Below are positions 8,478-16,500 of a stretch of DNA of 64,000 nucleotides, in pieces. The notes under the pieces were generated by a model that was not told the DNA's origin, ran no database searches, and saw only the letters and a program-made list of their open reading frames with translations. Both the position numbers and the translations under genes were made by a program. The stretch comes from Actinomycetales bacterium (GTDB lineage: Bacteria; Actinomycetota; Actinomycetes; S36-B12; UBA5976): contig JAGWWW010000003.1 in NCBI GenBank assembly GCA_018970205.1, positions 1-64,000 on the forward strand, in the 5' to 3' direction. How positions within the stretch are numbered: position 1 is the stretch's first letter; each line of letters begins with the position of its first letter.

Positions 8478-11400
8478 TTAGAGACTTCCGAGCCCGTCGT
8501 ACCTCTGCGCCGAGGGGTGCGAGCCGGATGGCCGGACATCGGCGTACGGGGACTGCCGGAAGCCGCTCGGGTGCACCAGCACCGGCCGGACCGAGCGACT
8601 CTGGGCAAGGCCGGCGGCGGCGTCATCGACAGCCGCAATGACACCGGCGACACCTGATGAGCCATCCGGCCCGTCATCAGGTGTGCTGTCGGCCGCACCA
8701 CCTGCCGCGCTGAGCATGGCTGACCGCACTGCCGCCACTCCCCCGTCCCGCCACACCCTCTCCATCTGCATGAGGTCCCAGCAGCCGGTGGCCCTGATAG
8801 ACAAGCCGCGGGCGCCGGTGCGCCGGACATGCCCGCGGACCAGCAACAGCCACGAGCCGAAGACGGTGCTCGCGTAGTCGCGCTGCGCATCCTCGAAGAA
8901 CGTGAGGTCAACCGGGCCCGCACCGTCATCGAGGGTGAGGAAGACGACCCTGCGCCCGGAGCGCACCGGCGGGGTCTGCACCGCGACCTTGACGCCCGCC
9001 ACCAGCACCTCCTGCTGCGAGCGGCACCGCAACAAGTGGGGTGACCTCGTCGCCTTCACCGCCGCCAGGAAAGGCGCGTGGAACGAGACGATGTGCGCGC
9101 TGACATCCATGGAGAGCACGGACATCTCCGCACCCACCTGCTCGCGAGCCGTCATCTCCGGTAGCCCGTGGAACCTCGGGGCGGACAGCGATGCGGCATC
9201 GGCGAACAAAGTCCCCTCGCGGACCGCCCGGACCTGGTTGCGCGCCCGACGGCTCGGCTTGTGGCGGGCGACCTCCAGCAGCAGGTCGCGTCGCGTCGCC
9301 CGCTGCGTCGTCCCATCGGTCTCGGTCCCTGCCACCTCGAGGCCGTGCTGCTGCATGCTGTCGCATGCCCCCACCTCGATCAACGACTCAAGCGACGGCC
9401 TCGACAGGCCTGAGCGGTACAGCACATCGACGACATCTCGATAGGGGCGGTTGGCGATGGTTGACACGACCTCCGCATCGCTGATGCCCGCAACTGCCGT
9501 CAACGGCAACCGAACAGCCCACCCCCCCTGCGCACCCGGCTGCACCCGGTAGACGTCATCAGAGGCATTGATGTCTACCGGCAGCACCGGCACATCGAAG
9601 GCGCGGGCGTCGGAGACGATGAGCCGCTTCGGATACATCCCGGGGTCGTGGGTGAGGACCCCGGCGAAGAAGGCCGCCGGATGATGGCGCTTGAGCCACG
9701 CGGACTGGTAGGTCGGGACTGCGAATGCCGCGGCATGCGCCTTGCAGAAACCGAAGGACGCGAACGCCCGCAGCACCTCCCAGACCCGCTCGATGACGTC
9801 GAGCGGGTACCCGCGCGCCTGCGCCCCGCGGTAGAACCACTCGCGCGAGCCGTCCTGGCCGGCGATGCTGCCCAGGCCACGGCGCACCTCGTCGGCGTGG
9901 GCCAGCGAGCAGCCGGTCATCACCGCGATGATGCGGATCACCTGCTCGTGGAAGACCACGACCCCGTGGGTCTGCGCCAAGACCGGGCGCAGGCTCGGGT
10001 GGATGTAGTCCGGCAGCCGGTCGCCTTGCCGCGCCTGCAGGAACGGGGTGACCATGTCGCTCTTCACCGGGCCGGGGCGGAACAACGAGATGTCGATGAT
10101 GAGGTCGCCCATGCTGGCCGGGGAGAACTTCCCGATGAGCTCGCGCTGCCCCGGGGACTCAATCTGGAAACAGCCGAGGGTGCGGGTGGATGAGATGAGA
10201 TCGAAGGTCTCGGGGTCGTCCCGAGGCACCTGCTCGAGGTCGATCGCGCCGCCGCCGACCCGCGCGACCTCGGCCACCGCATGCGCCATCGCCGACTGCA
10301 TGCGCACCCCGAGCACATCGAGTTTCAGGAAGCCCATGTCCTCGACGTCGTCCTTGTCGAACTGCGACATCTGGTACCCCTGCCGCGAGGGCTCAACCGG
10401 TGTGCGGTCGAGCAGCACATCGTCAGACAGGATGATCCCGCACGGGTGCATGGCGCGGTGCCGCGGCAGGCCGTCGAGCCGCTCCACGCACTCAATGAGC
10501 ATCTGCCACCGCGGTTGCCCGAAGAGCCTGCTGATGGAGGAGTTGCGCAACTCGGGTAGGTCGCGCAGCGCGGCCCGCATATCGCGGGCGCGGATGTGCG
10601 GGAACGCCGACGCACACGCCGCAACCTCACCCGACGGCAGGCCCAGCGCGCGGCCGGCGTCGCGGATGGCCTGACGCACGCGGTAGGTGTCGGTCATCGA
10701 GACACACGCGGTGCGCGCGCCCGAGAACCGCTCGAAGATGAGGTCGTAGACCTCCAGCCGCCGGGCGGACTCGACATCGATGTCGATGTCAGGAAGGCCG
10801 GTGCGCAGCGGCGACAGGAACCGCTCCATGAGCAGCCCGTGTTGCAGCGGGTCCACCGCGCTGATGCCGAGCAGGTGGTTGACCAGGCTGCCGGCGCCGG
10901 AACCACGGGCGCTGACCCGGATGCCGCGCTCCTTGATGAGGTCGACGATCGACGCGACCGTGAGGAAATAACCCGCGAAGCCGAGTCCCTCGATGGTTCC
11001 CAGTTCCTGCTGCAGACGCTCCCGGGCCTGCGCCAGCCCGGGCTTGGGCACGCCGTAGTCCGGTTGCATCCGGGAGATGCCCGCGGCGTAGCCGTCGAAC
11101 CGGTGCCAACACCGCCGCATCAACTCGGTGTGCGCATCCGGACCGAAGACCTCCGGCGGTCGCGGTACACCCATGCCGATATCCGCCGCACTCACCCGAC
11201 ACCGCATGGCGAGCTCGACGGTGCGGCCGATGAGGGTGTCGACGGTGGTGCCTGACCCCTCGCAGATGAGGTGCGCGCGGGCGCGCATCTGGGCGCTGGA
11301 GGCGTAGAACGCCTGACCAGTTGTGGCAGCAGCCTGGCTCATCACCTCAAGCCGGCGCACCGCGTCGAGCACATCGGCAACCGGCGCGTCCTCACGGCGC

Positions 11401-12128
11401 AGGTACCGCACCGCGTTGCTCAAGACCGCCGGCACACCAGCATCGTCGGCGAATCCCAGCAGCATGCGGGCCGCGCGGGTTGAGTAGTCGGGCCGGCCGA
11501 GCACCGGCGTCGACGCCGGCTCGACACCGTGGGTGACGACCTCGATGAACAACGACCCTCGTGGGACCTGTCGCCACGGCCGTAGCGCGGCGTGCGCGAG
11601 GTCGCCGCGGCGGCGCATGATGTGGTGCGCCACCTCCGATGCCTGGCCGAGCAGGATCGCGACGCCACCGCCGGCGGCCTCCTCGCAGATGTCCGCAACC
11701 GACACTGCCGGCGCCGAGCCGGTATCACCGGGCCGGGTATGCGCCTTGGTGACTAACCGGCACAACGCAGCCCACCCGCGCGCGCCGAGAGCGAGCACAA
11801 CCACCCGCGGCAGCACGTCACCGGCATCACCGCCGTCTGTGACCGCAGGCGTGCCCGTTGCCCGCGGGCGGGCGGTCCGATGCGACGGCTGGCATACCGG
11901 CTCCACCGCCAGGTCGACCCCGACAACTGCCTCAACCCCGGTGTCGCGGCATGCCCGCAGGAACCTGACGACTCCAGCCACCCCGTCACGGTCGACTAAT
12001 CCGACGACGGGGTGCCCATGGTCGGCTGCGGCACGGACGATGCCCTCAACCCCACAGACTGCGTATTTCATGGAGAAAACAGATGACACGCGCAGGTGGG
12101 CGAACTGCGCGGGCGGAGGAGGTGTCAT
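8478..12128 (-). CDS. DnaE-type DNA polymerase III alpha paralogue with degenerate PHP domain (error-prone type)
   Basis: C-family DNA polymerase of about 1216 aa. Palm, fingers and C-terminal OB regions are present: SARGSGAGSLVNHLLG, the catalytic PDIDIDVESARR, GFLKLDVLGVRMQS and a C-terminal OB stretch (VVFLTLDDGAGPVDLTFFED). The N-terminal PHP domain has lost metal ligands: where replicative DnaE reads HLHxHS this protein has HLRVSS, and TDH is replaced by VDR, so PHP exonuclease proofreading is not expected. The start is ATG 12128 (MTPPPPAQ), 4 bp after the HEPN stop; ATG 12155 would overlap that gene by 23 bp. I read it as a mutasome polymerase, not the replicative DnaE1. Confidence 0.88.
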   Translation of the reverse strand: MTPPPPAQFAHLRVSSVFSMKYAVCGVEGIVRAAADHGHPVVGLVDRDGVAGVVRFLRACRDTGVEAVVGVDLAVEPVCQPSHRTARPRATGTPAVTDGGDAGDVLPRVVVLALGARGWAALCRLVTKAHTRPGDTGSAPAVSVADICEEAAGGGVAILLGQASEVAHHIMRRRGDLAHAALRPWRQVPRGSLFIEVVTHGVEPASTPVLGRPDYSTRAARMLLGFADDAGVPAVLSNAVRYLRREDAPVADVLDAVRRLEVMSQAAATTGQAFYASSAQMRARAHLICEGSGTTVDTLIGRTVELAMRCRVSAADIGMGVPRPPEVFGPDAHTELMRRCWHRFDGYAAGISRMQPDYGVPKPGLAQARERLQQELGTIEGLGFAGYFLTVASIVDLIKERGIRVSARGSGAGSLVNHLLGISAVDPLQHGLLMERFLSPLRTGLPDIDIDVESARRLEVYDLIFERFSGARTACVSMTDTYRVRQAIRDAGRALGLPSGEVAACASAFPHIRARDMRAALRDLPELRNSSISRLFGQPRWQMLIECVERLDGLPRHRAMHPCGIILSDDVLLDRTPVEPSRQGYQMSQFDKDDVEDMGFLKLDVLGVRMQSAMAHAVAEVARVGGGAIDLEQVPRDDPETFDLISSTRTLGCFQIESPGQRELIGKFSPASMGDLIIDISLFRPGPVKSDMVTPFLQARQGDRLPDYIHPSLRPVLAQTHGVVVFHEQVIRIIAVMTGCSLAHADEVRRGLGSIAGQDGSREWFYRGAQARGYPLDVIERVWEVLRAFASFGFCKAHAAAFAVPTYQSAWLKRHHPAAFFAGVLTHDPGMYPKRLIVSDARAFDVPVLPVDINASDDVYRVQPGAQGGWAVRLPLTAVAGISDAEVVSTIANRPYRDVVDVLYRSGLSRPSLESLIEVGACDSMQQHGLEVAGTETDGTTQRATRRDLLLEVARHKPSRRARNQVRAVREGTLFADAASLSAPRFHGLPEMTAREQVGAEMSVLSMDVSAHIVSFHAPFLAAVKATRSPHLLRCRSQQEVLVAGVKVAVQTPPVRSGRRVVFLTLDDGAGPVDLTFFEDAQRDYASTVFGSWLLLVRGHVRRTGARGLSIRATGCWDLMQMERVWRDGGVAAVRSAMLSAAGGAADSTPDDGPDGSSGVAGVIAAVDDAAAGLAQSRSVRPVLVHPSGFRQSPYADVRPSGSHPSAQRYDGLGSL

Positions 12129-12132
12129 GCCG

Positions 12133-12651
12133 CTATGCCCAGCCTGCGGCCACATCCCCGACCGGCGTATGCATGGGCGCCCGCCGCTGCGCAGCCGCGG
12201 ACCCGAGCACTGTTACCGCGTCATGGATGAACTGGCACGCCTCCCGGACCGCGTCATCCGCCATCCGGGATGTGATGACCGGGGAGCCGGCCTCTGCCGC
12301 TTGTTTCAACCCGGTCTGGCGGGAGTAGTAGCCGGCCCACTCCGCCAGCGCCGGGGCGACCCTGCACACCAGCACCCACACACTCGGTGTGCCAGCAGGC
12401 GGTGCCGGCTCACGTGAGCCGAGGGTTGGCAGGTGGGCGGCGAGGACCGCTGCGGCCATCCGCAGCGCCGACCGGTGAGACAGGGAGAATCGCAAGTTGG
12501 CGTCAGCGACCCGCTCTGCGTATCTCATGCACTGCCACGCTGACCCGACCAAATCCGTCACAGCCGCCGGCAGGCTCGCGCAGTCTGGCATCTGCTGATG
12601 CGACGCCGCGGACGATGAAGATGCGACGGACGCCGCGGACACCTCAGTCAT
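12133..12651 (-). CDS. SAV_6107-type HEPN domain protein
   Basis: 172-aa all-helical protein resembling the HEPN family found next to this DnaE type in streptomycetes; the core stretch is SVWVLVCRVAPALAEWAGYY. Two arginine-histidine pairs have the spacing of the HEPN RNase motif: Arg54-x4-His59 and Arg136-x6-His143. Whether either is catalytic cannot be decided from sequence. The ATG overlaps the DUF6504 stop by 8 bp and the stop lies 4 bp before dnaE, so it is embedded in the SOS cassette. The role is unknown; accessory or regulator of the polymerase is inferred. Confidence 0.72.
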   Translation of the reverse strand: MTEVSAASVASSSSAASHQQMPDCASLPAAVTDLVGSAWQCMRYAERVADANLRFSLSHRSALRMAAAVLAAHLPTLGSREPAPPAGTPSVWVLVCRVAPALAEWAGYYSRQTGLKQAAEAGSPVITSRMADDAVREACQFIHDAVTVLGSAAAQRRAPMHTPVGDVAAGWA

Positions 12652-13114
12652 GGATCCTCACCACCGACCAGGTGCCGTCGGGGTCGCAGGCGATGTCAAG
12701 GACTGACGCGCAGATGTGGTAGCCCGCGTACGACACCGCCGGGACCGCCTCCACCCGCCACACGGTCCTGCTCATCGACGCCAACACTGCGGCCACGTCG
12801 TCGCACCCGGGTGTGGGCTCCCACCACGGGACCGGCACCTGCCACATGTCGACCACGGCCGCCACCACATACGTGACGACCCGCATCTGCCGGCCGGGGA
12901 TGCCCCGCCGGAAGGTGGCGGGCACGAAACCCTTGTGTTCGGAGCTGAAAGCCTCAGTCACGGACATGAGCCGCCCGCCGGCGCTGCTGCCGTCGGCCCG
13001 GACCGGGTAGACGGGCTTGTGGGAGGCGGGGAGATACCGCAACCGCGTGGACTCCCGGACGCCCGACTCGCAAGCACCAGACTCGGGCGCACCCGGCTCT
13101 TCGACCTCACCCAT
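12644..13114 (-). CDS. DUF6504-like protein, first gene of SOS mutagenesis cassette
   Basis: 156-aa protein of unknown function. The N-terminal 50 residues look disordered (GEVEEPGAPESGACESG). The C-terminal part resembles DUF6504: FVPATFRRG, WWEPTP, VWRVEAVP, then DIACDPDGTWSVVR. I chose ATG 13114 because AAGGGGG lies 5 bp upstream; an in-frame ATG at 13129 precedes the ribosome site. Neighbouring DUF6504, HEPN and DnaE genes recur together in streptomycetes as I recall, which supports the assignment. Confidence 0.62.
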   Translation of the reverse strand: MGEVEEPGAPESGACESGVRESTRLRYLPASHKPVYPVRADGSSAGGRLMSVTEAFSSEHKGFVPATFRRGIPGRQMRVVTYVVAAVVDMWQVPVPWWEPTPGCDDVAAVLASMSRTVWRVEAVPAVSYAGYHICASVLDIACDPDGTWSVVRIHD

Positions 13115-13127
13115 CACGACCCCCTTC

Positions 13128-13163
13128 ATGTGGCGCTGCCGCCGATATGTGGCGCTGCCGCCG
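13128..13163. repeat. 17-bp direct repeat, two copies at 19-bp period
   Basis: ATGTGGCGCTGCCGCCG occurs at 13128-13144 and identically at 13147-13163. It lies in the leader of the SOS cassette, immediately before the DUF6504 start region. The function is unknown; slippage or a regulatory element are both possible. Confidence 0.9.
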
Positions 13164-13209
13164 TACCGTTCACCGAGCGCCGATGCAGAAAACCCAGAAG
13201 GCGTGGTAA

Positions 13210-13225
13210 TCGAACAGATGTTCGA
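13210..13225. promoter_or_regulatory. LexA-binding SOS box
   Basis: TCGAACAGATGTTCGA is a perfect match to the actinobacterial/Bacillus-type SOS box TCGAAC-N4-GTTCGA, with both half-sites exactly complementary. It lies 95 bp upstream of the DUF6504 start and directly abuts the predicted -10 hexamer of the cassette promoter, where a bound LexA dimer would block initiation. Confidence 0.92.
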
Positions 13226-13256
13226 ATAATAGGGCTGGGGCCTGACAGGCCGTCAA
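13226..13256 (-). promoter_or_regulatory. Promoter of the SOS mutagenesis cassette
   Basis: TTGACG (13256-13251), a 19-bp spacer and TATTAT (13231-13226) read toward DUF6504. The spacer is slightly long. The SOS box starts at the base after the -10, so the transcription start would lie inside it. Confidence 0.6.
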
Positions 13257-13457
13257 GTCCCATTGACGCCACCGTCGCCCCCCCCGCCCCAGGGGCCCCG
13301 GGGAAAGACCGGCGCACGTGCAGATGCCCACATTCCGGGACCTGCGCAGCACCAGCACGACACGTTCGAACGGCACACCGCTCGCCTGACCGGCCCGCCC
13401 GTCTGCGCACGCATATTTCCCCGCATGCGACCTATGGGAAAGCCCTGTTCGGGCTAG
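13257..13457. other. Middle of the 390-bp divergent gap between the SOS cassette and the FN3 gene
   Basis: Together with the flanking regulatory sites this fills the gap between 13115 and 13504. No coding frame is credible. A 10-bp palindrome CGTTCGAACG sits at 13363-13372; it contains GTTCGAAC half-site sequence but not the spacing of an SOS box. Confidence 0.5.
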
Positions 13458-13463
13458 TAGACT
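13458..13463 (+). promoter_or_regulatory. -10 hexamer for the FN3 gene
   Basis: TAGACT 42 bp before the ATG; transcription would start near 13470 and give a leader of about 35 nt carrying the GGGGAG ribosome site. No clear -35 is seen. Confidence 0.5.
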
Positions 13464-13504
13464 CGTGACCCAACTGTGCCATTGCCGACTTGGGGAGAAC
13501 CTCG

Positions 13505-16500
13505 ATGCGATTCCAGCAGTTTCTGACCACCCGAGGCCGCATCATGGCCGGCAGCGCCGCCATCCTCAGCCTGCTGCTCGGCGGCGTAGCCCCCGCACAC
13601 GCAGCCGCACCCCCCTCGGCGGTGACGGCCACCACATCCTCCAGCCCCACGATTGGCACCGTCGTCACCAGCTCCATCACCAACATCACCGTCACCATGA
13701 CCGCAAACCAGGCAGTAGTCAGCGGGGCGAGCGCGGTCACCATGACCAACCCGACCACTGGCGCCCCCGTCAGCACCCCTTGGTCGATCCAGTCCAATGG
13801 CTGTAACAGCAAGAACCCCCTTGCCAGCGGAGCCACCTGCACTTTCATCGTGCGACTCAGCTCGGCCGTCAAGGGCACTTTCGCGATGCGTGCGACCTTC
13901 AACTACACGGTCTCCGGGACCGCCGCGTCAACATATGTCGACTTCTCCGCCACGGCTGCGACCGTCCCGGGCGCCGTCAGCGGCCTCAACACAACCGTGC
14001 AGTCCGCCAGCACTGCCAACGTCACCTGGACCGCCCCGGCAGACGCCGGCACGCCCGTCACGGGCTACCGAATCAACGTGACGGACACCACCACGAACAT
14101 CACGACCGACTACACCGTCACCGGCGGCACCACCTCGTACGTCCTGACAGACCTGGTCCTGGGCCGCACCTACGGCATCAAAGTCTTCGCGAGCAACATC
14201 CTCGGCGAGAGCATCACGACCACCGCGACTGCGCTGACCTTCGCTCTTCCGGCACCGACTGCGCCGACCGGCCTGGCCGCGAGCAATGTGCGCTCCACCT
14301 CCGTCACGCTGTCGTGGAACGCGGCCTCAGGCTTCGTCGACGGCTACCGCATCCAAGCCTCAGTCACCGGCTACACCGGCCAGTACGACGACATCACCAC
14401 CACCGCGAACACCTCCATCACACTGACCGACCTCGACGCCGAAACCGGCTATTTCTTCAAGGTTTTCGCCTACAACGCGAGCAGGGACGGCGCCTCAACC
14501 ATCGTGGCTGTGCGGACGCTGAACGCCCTGCCCTCGGCGCCGACCAACGTGACCGTCACTGACACCACGCTGACCAGCATGACCGTGACCTGGACCGCGC
14601 CACAAGAAGACGTGACCGGCTACGTCGTGGAGACCTCTGAAGACGGCGTGAACTGGGATGAGGCAGGCAGCCCCAACGGAACCGACACCACCTTCACCAT
14701 CACCGGATTGGACCCGGACTCCTATCTCTTCGTGCACGTCTACGCGTTCAATGACAACGGCGACGGTGTGCCGTCCTTCCCGGTCTTCGCCTCCACCTTG
14801 AGCGGTCTTCCGAATCCGGTGACAGGCTTCGTGGCTTCGCCGCTGAGCGAGACCTCGGTGCACCTCGAGTGGCAGGAGCCGGCGCCGGCGCTGGCGGCCC
14901 TCACCGGCTACCTGGTGCAGTCGCGCAGCGTTCCTGCCGACGACCCGACTGCGGCAACCGACTGGGAGGATGTCGCGGAGCTCCCGGTGGGCACCACGTC
15001 GTTCGACGTGACCGGAGTGGAGCCGTGCATCTCGCAGGCGGATTCCGACCCTTGCCCGCAGACTGAGTACCGAGTGCTGTCGCTCACCCAGTACGGCCCC
15101 TCCGACCATGCCGAGACCGCATTCGCCGACCCCATCTTCTTCCTGCCCGGTGCTGCGATGGACCTGACCGCATCAGCCATCGCCCCGGGCACGGTGGCCC
15201 TGACGTGGAGCCCCGCAGGCGACGGCAGCAGCCCCGTCTCGGGCTACACCGTGTACTACAGCGCCAACCCGGACGACCTCGAGTGCTCGCCTGCCGAGCA
15301 AGGCGGATGTGAGATTGCCGCTGACAGCGTCGACACCGCAGCCGCCACCGCCATCATCGGCGACCTCGAACCGGGAACGACGTACTACTTCCTGGTCGTC
15401 ACCAAGATGGACTCGGCCGCATTCGGTGAGATCCCCGGTCTGGCAACCGAGTCCGTCAGCGTGGATGTCCCAACCGACATCACCGCGGTCACCGGTGTCT
15501 CGGTCAGCGACATCGGCTACGACGCGTTCACGGTGACCTGGGATTCGATGCCGAGTTTCTGGGGCGCCACCACCTACACGGTGCAGGTGTCCGCAGACGG
15601 CGGCGAAACCTGGCTCGATGCCGGCTCCACCACAGACACATCTCTGCAGGTCACCGGCCTGACCAGTGGCGTTGCCTACTCGGTGCAGGTCATTGCTGAC
15701 GACGGCGTCCTGACGACCGACCCATCGGACGCCGTGGACGCGGCCACCCTGCTCGCGGCTGCGGAGAACCTCGAAGTTGTGGAGACTGGCGAGGACTTCG
15801 TCAACCTGCACTGGGACGCACCGTCGATTGATGCCGCAGTGACGGGCTACCGCATCGAGGCCCGCAGCATCGTCACCGACGAGCTGCTCAACTGCCTGGC
15901 AATCGGCTGCCCGACTGGTTCGTGGACATCCGAGTGGACCGAGGTCGACAGTGTTGAAAGCAACACCTCCGACTACACGCACAGCGGCATCAACCCTTGC
16001 ACCATGGACGACCTCATGGCCGCTGTGGACGCGATCGCAGCCGGCGGCGCTGAGTTCCTCGGCTGCGCCGGCACCATCGGCGACGATGCGCTCGGCTCCA
16101 TCAGCATCGGCATCGAGTACCGCGTGGTGGCGTTCAACGACGACACCGAGGCCGAGGCCAGCAATGTCGTCTCGGCTAGCACCACCTTCACGCTGCCTGG
16201 CGTCGTGGACGGCATCAGTGCCGAAGTGGACGGCTACGAGTCGCTCATGCTCTCCTGGAACCCCGCGGCTGACGGCTCGTCGCCGGTGTCGGGCTATACC
16301 GTCTACTACAGCTCCGACCCCTCCGCGCTGGAGTGCCAGACCAACGGCTACGGGGGCTGCGACCTCGACGCTGACAGCGTCGACACCGCCGACACGTCAG
16401 TGAGCATCGACGGCCTCGACGGCGACACCACCTACTACTTCGTGGTCGTCGCTCATATGGACTCCCCCGCATTCGGTGACGTCGCCGGTCGGGCCAGCGA

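Noticed and set aside
8478-12128. Replicative DnaE1
   Set aside because: The PHP metal ligands are lost and the gene is in an SOS operon with DinB and a HEPN protein, so a specialised paralogue is more likely.
13363-13372. Second LexA site at CGTTCGAACG
   Set aside because: It is a palindrome, but the half-sites are fused in the wrong order with no N4 spacer, unlike TCGAAC-N4-GTTCGA.
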